Assembly (NCBI RefSeq): GCF_029439455.1
Contig: NZ_JAQFVG010000299.1
Span: 1 to 61,233, forward strand
Direction: 5' to 3'
Origin: Caballeronia sp. BR00000012568055
GTDB taxonomy: Bacteria; Pseudomonadota; Gammaproteobacteria; Burkholderiales; Burkholderiaceae
Length of the DNA stretch: 61,233 bases
Below, piece after piece: positions 49,159 through 57,777 of this stretch. How positions within the stretch are numbered: the stretch's first letter is position 1; the number at the start of each line of letters is the position of its first letter. The notes beneath the pieces are model-generated. The model saw only the letters and a program-made list of their open reading frames with translations. It was not told the origin of the DNA and did not search any database. Made by a program: the position numbers and the translations under genes.

Positions 49159-50360
49159 CCGTCGCGGCGGCCGCCATGCGATATCGCGTCCGGGTCCAAT
49201 CCGACGGCGGTCCACAGGAACTCGAACTGGATGCCGCCGACGAGACTCAGCTCCGTCAAAGCGTGACGGCGATGGGTTTATCGCTGATCGAGGCATCGCC
49301 CGTCGAAAAAAAGAAGCTGGCGTTGTCGTTCAAAAAGCCGGTATTCGAGCGCGCGCTGTTCACGCAGGAATTGATCGCGCTGCTCGAAGCGGGCCTGAGT
49401 CTGGTCGAAACGGTGGAAACCCTGCGCGATAAAAGCAAGGAAGGGCTCAACCGCACCGTGCTGCAGCAGATCGTGTCCGCGCTGTACGAAGGCGAGCCGC
49501 TTTCGCGCGCGCTCGAACGTCAGCCCGATCACTTTCCGCCGCTGTATGTTGCGACCGTCGCATCGGCCGAGCAGACCGGCCATCTGGCCGAGGCGCTCAA
49601 ACGCTATCACCACTACGACGCGCGGCTCGCGGCGGTGCGCAAGAAAGTGGTGGCGTCGATGGTCTATCCGTGCATCGTGATTGCAGTGGGCGCGTCGATC
49701 ATTCTGTTCATGGCGTTCTACGTGATTCCGAAGTTCAGCCAGGTGTTCGCGACCATGAAAGAGATGCCCGTCACCGTCAAGCTGATGCTGATCTGGGGCA
49801 ACCTCGTCGCGGCGCACGGCGGCGTGATCCTCGCGGCCGTGCTGGCGTCGATCGTCGGCGCGGGGCTGTCGCTGAGAAGCGCGAAGGTGCGCGCGACGCT
49901 GTTCGGCGCGTTTCTGCGTCTGCCGAAGCTCGCGGGATATCAGCGGCTGTTCGCGCTGACACGCTTTTATCGCACGCTCGGCTTGCTGCTGGCGGGCGGT
50001 ATGTCGATGGTGACATCGCTCGAACTGGCCGCGCAGATTCTGCCCTCGCAATTGCAAAGCGCGCTGGCGCAGGCGCTCGATGAAATCCGCGCCGGCAAGC
50101 CGCTGTCGGGCGCGCTGCCCGCCGCCAATCTGACCACGCCGGTGGCCGAACGGCTGATTCGCGTGGGCGAGCAAAGCGGCGAACTCGCCGGCATGGTGAC
50201 GCGCTCCGCCGAGTTCTGCGACGAAGAACTGGATCGCGCCATCGACACCTTGATGCGCGTGGTCGAGCCGGTGCTGATGCTGGTGGTCGGCGGCATCGTC
50301 GGGACGATCATTTTTCTGCTGTACATGCCGATCTTTCAGCTCGCCGGAAGCGTGGGGTGA
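49155..50360 (+). CDS. gspF: Type II secretion inner-membrane platform protein GspF
   Basis: A 401-residue GspF/PilC-family protein with two T2SSF domains (about 70-190 and 275-395) and three membrane segments. Typical patterns: F-T-Q-E-L-I-A-L-L-E-A-G-L-S-L (near 72), G-E-P-L-S-R-A-L, L-A-G-G-M-S-M-V-T-S-L and V-G-E-Q-S-G-E-L. It couples to the cytoplasmic ATPase and builds the pseudopilus. Overlaps gspG by 4 nt; gspE begins 4 bp after its stop. Confidence 0.94.
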   Translation: MTVAAAAMRYRVRVQSDGGPQELELDAADETQLRQSVTAMGLSLIEASPVEKKKLALSFKKPVFERALFTQELIALLEAGLSLVETVETLRDKSKEGLNRTVLQQIVSALYEGEPLSRALERQPDHFPPLYVATVASAEQTGHLAEALKRYHHYDARLAAVRKKVVASMVYPCIVIAVGASIILFMAFYVIPKFSQVFATMKEMPVTVKLMLIWGNLVAAHGGVILAAVLASIVGAGLSLRSAKVRATLFGAFLRLPKLAGYQRLFALTRFYRTLGLLLAGGMSMVTSLELAAQILPSQLQSALAQALDEIRAGKPLSGALPAANLTTPVAERLIRVGEQSGELAGMVTRSAEFCDEELDRAIDTLMRVVEPVLMLVVGGIVGTIIFLLYMPIFQLAGSVG

Positions 50361-50364
50361 CATC

Positions 50365-52011
50365 GTGGACAAGACTCTCGCCGACACACCCGATCTGGCG
50401 CTGCGTTCGCGCCAGCAGCGGCTATGGGACGAAGCGGAACACGATCCGCTCGACTATCTGAAGCTGGTGACGCAGGCCATCGGGCTGACCGGTTTCGACG
50501 CCGAAACGCTCGAAACACTCGAACCGCGTTTCGATCTGCTGTCTTTCGGCGAAGCGATGTCGCGCAAGTGCCTGCTCGCCGCCGATCCCGCCGCGCGCCT
50601 ATGGCTCGTCCTCGCCGATCCCTTCGATCCGCTGCTGCGCACATGGGCGATCCATCGCGTGAAAAAGCCCTTCGCGTTCGCGTTCTGCGTGCCCGCCGAG
50701 TTGATGGCCTATCTCGCGCTGCATGAATCCGCGCATCAGGCGCTGACGCAGATCGACGTGGGCGGCAAAACCGTGGCGGCGGATACTGGCGTCGAAATCA
50801 CGCTGGCGACGCTGGCCTCGGACGTGCATCCGGTGATCCGGCTGGTCAATTCTTCGCTGTACGACGCATTGAAGGCGCGCGCATCGGATATTCATATCGA
50901 GAGCACCGCGACGGGGCTGGTCATCAAGTACCGCATCGACGGCGTGTTGCAGGAGACGGCCGCCGCGCCGGGTATCGATACTGCCGAGCAGGTTTTATCG
51001 CGCCTGAAAGTGATGGCCGATCTCGATATCGGCGAGCGGCGCATTCCGCAGGATGGCCGCTTCAAGGCGCTGATCAATCAGCGCGAGATCGACTTTCGCG
51101 TCTCGATCATGCCGTCGATTCATGGCGAAGACGCCGTGCTGCGCGTGCTCGATAAACAACGCGGCGAAGGCAGCAGTAACGCGCTGCGGCTGGATTCGAT
51201 CGGGCACGAACCGGAGATCGTCGATGCGATCCGCGTGATCGCGCATGAACCGTATGGCTTGCTGCTCGTCACCGGGCCGACCGGTTCCGGTAAATCCACC
51301 ACGCTCTACGCCACGCTTACCGAGATCAATACCGGCGACGAGAAGATCATCACCATCGAAGATCCGGTGGAATACGAACTCGCGGGCGTGTTGCAAATTC
51401 CGATCAACGACAAGAAAGGGTTGACCTTCGCGCGCGGCCTGCGTTCGATCCTGCGTCACGATCCGGACAAGATTCTGGTCGGCGAAATCCGCGATGGCGA
51501 GACGGCGGGCATCGCGGTGCAGGCGGCGCTGACGGGGCATCTCGTGCTGACATCGGTGCACGCGAATAACGTGTTTTCCGTGCTCGATCGCTTTCTGCAT
51601 ATGGGCGTCGATATGCACAGTTTTATCGACGCGCTGCTCGGCGCGGTCGCCCAGCGCCTGATGCGCAAAAACTGCCCGCACTGCATCACCGACGACACAC
51701 CGCCCGATGACGCCACGCTGCGCCTTTCCGGACTCACGCGCGAACAGGTCGCGGGTTGGCGTTTTCGACGTGGCGCGGGATGCGAGATGTGCCGACGCAC
51801 CGGCTATCTCGGGCGGCAGCCGATTGCCGAAGTGCTGCGCCTGAACGATGCCATCAAGCAATGCTTCGTCGAACGCCGCCCGATCATGGAACTGAAGCAA
51901 CTCGCGTATCAGAGCGGCTTCGTGCCGATCCGGCAGATCGCGTTGCGCGCCGTGGCCGATGGCCGCACCACGCTCGCCGAAGTCAATCGCGTGACGATGG
52001 TCGAGGCCTGA
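50365..52011 (+). CDS. gspE: Type II secretion assembly ATPase GspE
   Basis: A 548-residue secretion ATPase. N-terminal N1E-like domain (about 25-130), N2E (150-290, with D-I-H-I-E near 175), Walker A G-P-T-G-S-G-K-S-T at 304-312, Asp box I-E-D-P-V-E, Walker B I-L-V-G-E-I-R-D near 370, His box T-S-V-H-A-N-N. A tetracysteine zinc site is complete (Cys 437, 440, 473, 476). It powers pseudopilus assembly. GTG start, 4 bp after gspF. Confidence 0.95.
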   Translation: MDKTLADTPDLALRSRQQRLWDEAEHDPLDYLKLVTQAIGLTGFDAETLETLEPRFDLLSFGEAMSRKCLLAADPAARLWLVLADPFDPLLRTWAIHRVKKPFAFAFCVPAELMAYLALHESAHQALTQIDVGGKTVAADTGVEITLATLASDVHPVIRLVNSSLYDALKARASDIHIESTATGLVIKYRIDGVLQETAAAPGIDTAEQVLSRLKVMADLDIGERRIPQDGRFKALINQREIDFRVSIMPSIHGEDAVLRVLDKQRGEGSSNALRLDSIGHEPEIVDAIRVIAHEPYGLLLVTGPTGSGKSTTLYATLTEINTGDEKIITIEDPVEYELAGVLQIPINDKKGLTFARGLRSILRHDPDKILVGEIRDGETAGIAVQAALTGHLVLTSVHANNVFSVLDRFLHMGVDMHSFIDALLGAVAQRLMRKNCPHCITDDTPPDDATLRLSGLTREQVAGWRFRRGAGCEMCRRTGYLGRQPIAEVLRLNDAIKQCFVERRPIMELKQLAYQSGFVPIRQIALRAVADGRTTLAEVNRVTMVEA

Positions 52012-52012
52012 T

Positions 52013-52816
52013 ATGTCGCGCTGGTCGGATCAAATCGGAACGTTGAGGCAGGCGGCATCGAAGGGATCGTCGATGTTCAGCCGCACCACGTTGTGGATCG
52101 ACGGCGAACGCGCGCGCGTGCTCGATCATGCGGGCCGATCCGTGCCGCTGTCTTCCATCGGCGATACCGCAGCGGCGCTGAAGGCCATCGAAGCGCTTGC
52201 GCCCAAACCCGCGCGGCCCGGTCTGCATGCGTTGCGCGTGGTGGTCGGCGCGCCGTTCGCGCGCTATTACGCGCTGCCGTGGCAGGCGCTGCCGAAACCG
52301 GCCGATTGGGTATCGATGGCGCGCATCCAGACGACGCAGACCGGCGCGGGCGCGGAGCCGTGGCGCTACGCCGTCAGCGATGGCGTGTGGGGCCACGGAC
52401 GGCTCGCCGCCGCGATGCCCGAATCGCTGTGCGCCGGGATTGCGCGTTTGTGCAAGTCGCGGCGGCTGCAACTGTCCGGCATCGAACCGGCCTATACCTT
52501 TGCGCTGCAAAAGCACGCTCGCCGGATTCGCGATGGCGCGATCGCCGTGGTCACGCTCGAACCGACCGAAGGCGATGCGGCGCTGGCGCATATCGGCATG
52601 CGGCGCGCGGGCGGCTGGAGCGGGTTTATCGGGTTGCCGGTGTCGGGTCCGCTCGACGATGTCCTGCGCGATGCCTTCGTGCTGTGCGCCATCGAGCCGC
52701 CCGAGCGCCGCTACGTGATCGGCCCCGCCGATGCGAGCCGCTGGATGGCATCGGCGGCAGCGCCGGGGGCATCGATGGTGGAATGGCTCGCCGCACCGTG
52801 GGACGCCGCAGCATGA
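52013..52816 (+). CDS. PilM/GspL-like cytoplasmic assembly protein
   Basis: A 267-residue soluble protein with no membrane segment. Its position between GspE and a PilN-like protein, and a degenerate actin-like start (T-T-L-W-I-D-G-E-R-A-R-V near residues 25-36), point to the role of PilM or the cytoplasmic half of GspL, linking the ATPase to the inner-membrane platform. The actin-fold nucleotide motifs are not recognisable. ATG 52013 is 1 bp after the gspE stop; M21 (52073) is a possible start. Assignment rests mainly on gene order. Confidence 0.6.
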   Translation: MSRWSDQIGTLRQAASKGSSMFSRTTLWIDGERARVLDHAGRSVPLSSIGDTAAALKAIEALAPKPARPGLHALRVVVGAPFARYYALPWQALPKPADWVSMARIQTTQTGAGAEPWRYAVSDGVWGHGRLAAAMPESLCAGIARLCKSRRLQLSGIEPAYTFALQKHARRIRDGAIAVVTLEPTEGDAALAHIGMRRAGGWSGFIGLPVSGPLDDVLRDAFVLCAIEPPERRYVIGPADASRWMASAAAPGASMVEWLAAPWDAAA

Positions 52817-53415
52817 AAGCGCCCGCCCTCGATCTGCATCGTCCGAACCGGCCCGGCGCGGCGGCGGGACTGCTGGCGCTGGTGATCGGCATCGTCGTAT
52901 TGATGATGGCGATGCGCTACCTCGACACGCTCAAGGACGAGGGTCTGGCGCTCGATGATCGCGAGTCCGCCATTGCGCAGCGGGAGAAGGTGTTCGAGCG
53001 CATCAGCCGGGCGCATCGCAGCGCGACCAATCCGCACGCGGCCGAACTGATGGCGCAGCAGCGTTACGCGGCGGAACCGGCGCGCGATCTGATCGAAGGC
53101 GGCTGGACGCCGAATATCGCCTTCCTGAGCATCGAACTGATTACGGCGTCGCGGCAGATCAACATGCAGTTCGAGACGCGTTCCGCGCAGGAAGCGTTGT
53201 CCTATGCGGACTGGTTACAAGCGCAGCCGGGCACGGAAACCGTCACGGTGAAGCGGCAGACCGAAACGCCCGGACCGCCGGTGAAGTCGGTCGAGACCGC
53301 CTTGCAGGTGACGTGGAAGCCGTTCGTGGCGAAGCCGCTGGCGAGTGCTTCGGTTGCCTCGGCTGCTTCGGTTGCTTCAGCGGCCGTCGCCGCTTCGCCG
53401 GGAGCGCGCAAATGA
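52813..53415 (+). CDS. PilN-like inner-membrane assembly protein
   Basis: A 200-residue protein with one N-terminal membrane segment (about 17-37) preceded by basic residues, a short coiled-coil region (45-65), and a periplasmic domain (F-L-S-I-E-L-I-T-A-S-R-Q-I near 100) with the PilN/GspL ferredoxin-like pattern. The C-terminal 25 residues are an Ala/Ser/Val repeat (A-S-V-A-S-A). It overlaps both neighbours by 4 nt. Confidence 0.65.
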   Translation: MKAPALDLHRPNRPGAAAGLLALVIGIVVLMMAMRYLDTLKDEGLALDDRESAIAQREKVFERISRAHRSATNPHAAELMAQQRYAAEPARDLIEGGWTPNIAFLSIELITASRQINMQFETRSAQEALSYADWLQAQPGTETVTVKRQTETPGPPVKSVETALQVTWKPFVAKPLASASVASAASVASAAVAASPGARK

Positions 53416-53933
53416 ACCGCCTGCTATGGGAAGTGCGACGCGCCCAATGGCGGCTCGGCACCTTCGGCCTGCTGGCGATGCTTATGATCGGCGCGGCAGG
53501 CGTGATCGCGCTGGTGCAAATTCTGCCCTTGCATCAGGACATCGCCGCGCGTCAGATCGATCTCGATGCGCGCGCCGCGAAGCTGAGGCAACCGCCGCCG
53601 CCGCTGCCCGACGAAGCCGTCGCGCCGGTCAGCGCCGAGCAGCGTTATTTCGTTTTCCTGCACAGCCTGCATGCGATCGCCGCGAAGAACAATATTCCGC
53701 TGCCGCAGATCACGTATTCGCTCGCCGCGCCCGACAAGGATTCGACACTCCGGCGCTATTCGGTCGAAGCGACCTTCACGAGCACGTATCTGCAATTGCG
53801 CGATTTTCTGCGCGAGATGCGCACCTTGCCGGGCCTGCGCTTCGAGCGGCTGACGATCTCGCGCCCCAACATATCGGTGACGCAAGTCGAAGTGCGTCTT
53901 CAATGCTCGTTTCTGGTCGAGGCCACGCAATGA
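53412..53933 (+). CDS. PilO/GspM-like inner-membrane protein
   Basis: A 173-residue protein with one membrane segment (about 18-38), a short coil, and a C-terminal domain (A-E-Q-R-Y-F-V-F-L-H-S-L-H-A-I-A, then L-Q-L-R-D-F-L-R-E-M-R-T-L-P-G-L) very like PilO and GspM. Expected to pair with the PilN-like protein. Overlaps both neighbours by 4 nt. Confidence 0.7.
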   Translation: MNRLLWEVRRAQWRLGTFGLLAMLMIGAAGVIALVQILPLHQDIAARQIDLDARAAKLRQPPPPLPDEAVAPVSAEQRYFVFLHSLHAIAAKNNIPLPQITYSLAAPDKDSTLRRYSVEATFTSTYLQLRDFLREMRTLPGLRFERLTISRPNISVTQVEVRLQCSFLVEATQ

Positions 53934-54487
53934 ACCGCCTCGACATGCGCACCATGAAAGTCTCGTGGCCGATTCTCGGTCTGCTGGTGGTCACGGCGGG
54001 TCTGATCGCGTTCACGTATTTCCGGGGCGGCAAAGACGAGCCTGCGCCCGCGTCCGCGCCGCCGCGCGTGGCCGCGAAGACATCGCCCGCGTCCGCGCCC
54101 GCAGCGGCATCGGATGCCGCTTCTGCGCCGCCTGCCGCGACCATCGTCGATCTGTTTCCAAGCCAGAACTGGCTGCCGCCGCCACCGCCTCCCCCGCCGC
54201 CTCCGCCGCCCGGATCGGTGAAGCCTCCGCCGCCGCCCGAACCGCCGCCGCTGCCCTTTACCGTACGCACGCTCTGGCTCGATCAGAACGGCGTGTTTTA
54301 TATCGTGCTCGCGGGAACGGGGCGCGAGTTTCCCTTGTGTATCGACTGCCAGAAAAAAGGCTTTCTGCATAAGGGCGATGTGATTCTCAACGCCTGGAAG
54401 ATCGACGACATCAGCCGCAAGCAAGTGCTGTTCACGTATTTGCCGTTGAAGCGCCGGCAGACGCTGCCACTCGGAGAACTCAAATGA
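53930..54487 (+). CDS. PilP/GspC-like periplasmic connector with polyproline segment
   Basis: A 185-residue protein: short cytoplasmic start, one membrane segment (about 14-31), an Ala/Ser/Pro-rich spacer, a run of 13 consecutive prolines near residue 83-96 and more proline to 110, then a small beta domain (L-W-L-D-Q-N-G-V-F-Y-I-V-L-A-G-T-G) like the GspC HR or PilP domain that touches the secretin. Two cysteines (C-I-D-C) sit in this domain. Overlaps neighbours by 4 nt. Confidence 0.65.
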   Translation: MNRLDMRTMKVSWPILGLLVVTAGLIAFTYFRGGKDEPAPASAPPRVAAKTSPASAPAAASDAASAPPAATIVDLFPSQNWLPPPPPPPPPPPPGSVKPPPPPEPPPLPFTVRTLWLDQNGVFYIVLAGTGREFPLCIDCQKKGFLHKGDVILNAWKIDDISRKQVLFTYLPLKRRQTLPLGELK

Positions 54488-56430
54488 GCCGGCTCAAAAA
54501 ACTCACCGTGTGGGTGCTGATTCCGCTGCTGACCGCGTGCGCGAGCGAGCTGCATCGGCAGGACTTGCAGAATCGGCTTTCCGGTATGCCGCCCGATGCG
54601 CAACTCGATCTGCTCGCGCAGCAGAGCGCGCAGTATCCGGACGATCTGCAAATCCGCAGTTGGTATCTGAGTCTGAAACGCAAGCTGTCGGCAGAGTATC
54701 TGCAACGCGCGACGATCGCGTTTCGCGCAGGCGATTCGTCGCAGGCGCTGGCGTGGGCGCGCCGTGCCGAGCAAGCCGCGCCCGGCGACGACAATGCGCG
54801 CGAGATGATCGACTACATCCAGAAGCAGGCGCCGATCGACACCGCCATGACCTACGCCGAATCGATCTACGGCGAACAGCCGCAGGCGGCGCTGTCCATC
54901 GTCACCGATGTGCTGTCGAAGCAGCCCGACAACGCCCGCGCCATCCGCCTGCGCGACACGCTGCTCGCGCCGAAAGCGCAGGAATTCGCGCCGAAGCTCA
55001 ACAAGGATCTCGATCAGCCGATCACCGTGCAGTTCCGCGATCAGCCGCTCATCAGCATTTTCGAACTGATGTCGAATATCACCGGGCTGAATTTCACCTT
55101 CGACAAGGAAGTCCAGGCCGCCGCGCCCACCACAATCTTCGCCGCCAACACGCCCGTCAAACAGGTTCTGGCGATGGTGCTGCAAGCCAATCAGCTTGCC
55201 AGCAAAGTGGTAGGCGGCAATTCGATCCTCATCTACCCGAACCGCCCCGACAAGGCGACCGAGTACAAGGATCTGGTGGTGCGCACGTTCTACCTGCAGA
55301 ACTCGACGGCCGCGCAAGTGCTCGCCTCGCTCAAGCAGATGGTCAAGACGCGCGACGCCGTGCTCGACGAGCGCACCAACGCCATCATCCTGCGCGACTC
55401 GCCCGATGCCATCAAAGTGGCCGAGCGCATTATCCGCGCGCTGGACGTGACGCCCGCCGAAGTCGTCATCGATGCGCAGATTCTCGAAGTGTCGTCGTCG
55501 GATCTGCTGCATCTGGGCATTCAGTATCCGGACGGCATTCAGTTCGGCCTGCAGGCGGGACAGGCCAACGATCAGACCACGCTGCCGCAGAACACCGTCA
55601 CCTTGCAGGAGCTGCATCACCTGAACAGCAGCGACGTGCTGGTGCGCATCGGACCGGTCGGCGTGAACTTTTTGCAGACGCACGGCCTCACGCGGACGCT
55701 GGCCAATCCGAGCATTCGCGTACGCAACCGCGAGAAGGCGAAAGTGCTGATCGGTGACCGGCTGCCGGTGGTCACGACCACGCTGTCGGGCAACTTCAGT
55801 TCGGAGAGCGTCAATTATCAGGATGTCGGGCTGACGCTGGAAGTCGCGCCGGTGATCGTCAATCCGGATGAAGTGCAGGTGAAGCTGCATATGGAAGTGT
55901 CGAACGTTACGGACACCATCACGACTTCGACGGGACTGATCGCGTATCAGATCGGCACGCGCACGGCGGAAACCGTGATGAGCGTGCGCAACAACGAAAC
56001 GCAGATGCTCGCCGGTCTGCTCCAGCGCAATGACCGCGATACGGGTTCGGGGCTGCCGGGTCTGAGCCGCATTCCGCTGCTGGACCGCATTTTCGGCGAC
56101 CGCGCCAACAATCAGACGCAGACCGAACTGGTTTTGCTGCTGACGCCGCGCATCGTGCGCAATCAGGCGATGCCGGCGGGCAACGTCATGCAGTTCGATT
56201 CGGGCACCGAGAACCGCATCACCACCGAGCGCGATCCGGTCGCGATCAGCGACAGCGCGCGCGTGCTGAGTGCGCCCGCGTCGCTGCCGCCGCCGGTGCC
56301 GCAGCCGGTTCCAGCGCCTGTTCCCGCGCCCGTTCCCATTCCCGAGCCGCCGCCGGTGGTCGCGCTGCCGCCGCCCGCGCTGCCGCAGCCGTATCGCGCG
56401 CCCGATGAGCCGCAGCGCGTCAACCCATGA
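54484..56430 (+). CDS. gspD: Lipoprotein secretin (GspD/MshL-like)
   Basis: A 648-residue outer-membrane secretin. Lipobox L-L-T-A-C (Cys 19), a TPR-like region (about 65-165), a secretin N-domain (about 180-310, I-S-I-F-E-L-M-S-N-I-T-G-L-N-F) and the secretin channel (about 325-560: E-V-V-I-D-A-Q-I-L-E-V, then G-L-P-G-L-S-R-I-P-L-L-D-R-I-F-G). It lacks the extra N-domains of GspD and has its own lipid anchor, like MSHA and bundle-forming secretins, so it may need no pilotin. A Pro-rich C-tail (about 600-648) is unusual. Overlaps the GspC-like gene by 4 nt. Confidence 0.9.
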   Translation: MSRLKKLTVWVLIPLLTACASELHRQDLQNRLSGMPPDAQLDLLAQQSAQYPDDLQIRSWYLSLKRKLSAEYLQRATIAFRAGDSSQALAWARRAEQAAPGDDNAREMIDYIQKQAPIDTAMTYAESIYGEQPQAALSIVTDVLSKQPDNARAIRLRDTLLAPKAQEFAPKLNKDLDQPITVQFRDQPLISIFELMSNITGLNFTFDKEVQAAAPTTIFAANTPVKQVLAMVLQANQLASKVVGGNSILIYPNRPDKATEYKDLVVRTFYLQNSTAAQVLASLKQMVKTRDAVLDERTNAIILRDSPDAIKVAERIIRALDVTPAEVVIDAQILEVSSSDLLHLGIQYPDGIQFGLQAGQANDQTTLPQNTVTLQELHHLNSSDVLVRIGPVGVNFLQTHGLTRTLANPSIRVRNREKAKVLIGDRLPVVTTTLSGNFSSESVNYQDVGLTLEVAPVIVNPDEVQVKLHMEVSNVTDTITTSTGLIAYQIGTRTAETVMSVRNNETQMLAGLLQRNDRDTGSGLPGLSRIPLLDRIFGDRANNQTQTELVLLLTPRIVRNQAMPAGNVMQFDSGTENRITTERDPVAISDSARVLSAPASLPPPVPQPVPAPVPAPVPIPEPPPVVALPPPALPQPYRAPDEPQRVNP

Positions 56431-56439
56431 CACACGACG

Positions 56440-56907
56440 ATGAACCGAGGCTTCACGATCATCGAAATGCTCGTCACGCTGGCGATTCTTGCCGTGCTGG
56501 CGACGGTGGCCGCGCCGCTCGTGCAAGTGGTCGCGCAGCGCAATCGCGAGGACGAACTGCGTCGCGCGCTGTGGAGCATCCGCGATGCGATCGACGCCTA
56601 CAAAGCCGCAGGCGATGCCGGCAAGTTCGACCGGCCGCTGGGTGTGTCGGGCTATCCGCCCAAGCTCGACACACTGGTCGATGGCGTGACCGACAAGACC
56701 TCGCCGACGCATTCGCAGATCTACTTTCTGCGCCGCATTCCGCGCGATCCGACCTGCGATTGCCCGAGCCGCTCCGACTCGCAAACCTGGGGCAAGCGCA
56801 GCTACGCGAGCGCGCCGGACTCGCCCAGCGAAGGCGATGATGTCTACGACGTTTATTCGTTATCCGAAGGAACCGGGCTGAACGGGATTCCGTATCGAAA
56901 GTGGTGA
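56440..56907 (+). CDS. Type II secretion pseudopilin (GspG-related)
   Basis: A 155-residue pseudopilin with the shortest possible leader, M-N-R-G before F-T-I-I-E-M-L-V, Glu at +5 present. The globular part has R-R-I-P-R-D-P-T and a cysteine pair (C-D-C). It is not the classical GspG end, so it may be a minor pseudopilin or an alternative shaft unit. It begins 9 bp after the secretin. Confidence 0.8.
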   Translation: MNRGFTIIEMLVTLAILAVLATVAAPLVQVVAQRNREDELRRALWSIRDAIDAYKAAGDAGKFDRPLGVSGYPPKLDTLVDGVTDKTSPTHSQIYFLRRIPRDPTCDCPSRSDSQTWGKRSYASAPDSPSEGDDVYDVYSLSEGTGLNGIPYRKW

Positions 56908-56912
56908 GTGTG

Positions 56913-57290
56913 ATGTTCAAGAAGCTGCGCCGCGCGTTCACGCTGATCGAGCTGCTGGTCGTGATGGCAATCATCGCGACCTTGCTGACCATTGTCGTGC
57001 CGCGCTATTTCGGGCAGGCCGACAAGGCCCGCGACGTCGTGCTGCATCAGAATCTCGCGGCCATGCGCGATTCGATCGATCACTTTCGCGCCGATCAGGG
57101 GCGTTATCCGCAATCGCTCGATGAACTCGTGCAGAAGCGCTATCTGCGCGAAATACCGATGGACCCGGTATCGCAAAGCCGCACCACGTGGACCACCGAG
57201 CAGCCAGCCGATGGCACGCCCGGCGTCTACAACGTGCGCAGCGGCGCGAAGGGCAAGGGCAAAGATGGCACCGACTACAGCAGCTGGTAG
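56913..57290 (+). CDS. Type II secretion pseudopilin (GspG-like)
   Basis: A 125-residue pseudopilin: leader M-F-K-K-L-R-R-A, then F-T-L-I-E-L-L-V with Glu at +5. The residue before cleavage is Ala rather than Gly, which prepilin peptidases tolerate less well. The C-terminal half keeps D-Q-G-R-Y-P-Q-S-L-D-E-L and I-P-M-D-P-V. Starts at GTG 56901 or 56904 overlapping the previous stop are also possible; ATG 56913 gives the usual short leader. Confidence 0.8.
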   Translation: MFKKLRRAFTLIELLVVMAIIATLLTIVVPRYFGQADKARDVVLHQNLAAMRDSIDHFRADQGRYPQSLDELVQKRYLREIPMDPVSQSRTTWTTEQPADGTPGVYNVRSGAKGKGKDGTDYSSW

Positions 57291-57753
57291 ACGCCGCCAG
57301 CGCGGCTTCGGCATGTTGTGGGTGCTGATGTGCGTGGCGCTGGTCAGCATCTACCTGATGAAGGTGGGCGAAGTGTGGGCCACGCAGATTCAGCGCACCC
57401 GCGAAGACGAATTGCTCCGCCGTGGCGATGCGATCCGCCGCGCGATCACCGAGTACGTCGCGGCTGATCCGGGCGGCGCGTATCCGATGAACTTCGACGA
57501 TCTGCTGCACGATCCGCGCGCGTCCTTCGCGCGGCGTTTTCTGCGCCAGCCCTATCTCGACCCGATGACCAACGACGCGTGGCAGACGGTTCGCGGACCG
57601 GCGGGCGAGTTGTACGGCGTGTACAGCGCATCGACACAGGCGCCGATCAAGAAAGACGGTTTCAACGATGACGACGCGGGCTTCGCGTTGCAATCGTCGT
57701 ATCAGGACTGGAAGTTCACGTTCTACCCGCAACGCGGCATGAACCGCAGATAG
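57265..57753 (+). CDS. Atypical pseudopilin-like protein without Glu at +5
   Basis: A 162-residue protein with basic leader M-A-P-T-T-A-A-G-R-R-R-Q-R-G, then F-G-M-L-W-V-L-M, a hydrophobic segment, and a helix (Q-I-Q-R-T-R-E-D-E-L-L-R-R-G-D-A) typical of pseudopilins. The normally invariant Glu at +5 is replaced by Trp, as in GspK-type tip proteins which also lack it. The gene overlaps the preceding one by 26 nt. It is the last gene of the operon, 24 bp before the GH19 chitinase. Confidence 0.72.
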   Translation: MAPTTAAGRRRQRGFGMLWVLMCVALVSIYLMKVGEVWATQIQRTREDELLRRGDAIRRAITEYVAADPGGAYPMNFDDLLHDPRASFARRFLRQPYLDPMTNDAWQTVRGPAGELYGVYSASTQAPIKKDGFNDDDAGFALQSSYQDWKFTFYPQRGMNRR

Positions 57754-57777
57754 TCACGCACTGTCCGGAGGTTGGAG

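Noticed and set aside
54298..56784. 828-codon minus-strand ORF opposite the secretin gene
   Set aside because: Composition is Arg/His/Gln-rich with no domain; the plus strand has a clear secretin with overlapping operon neighbours.
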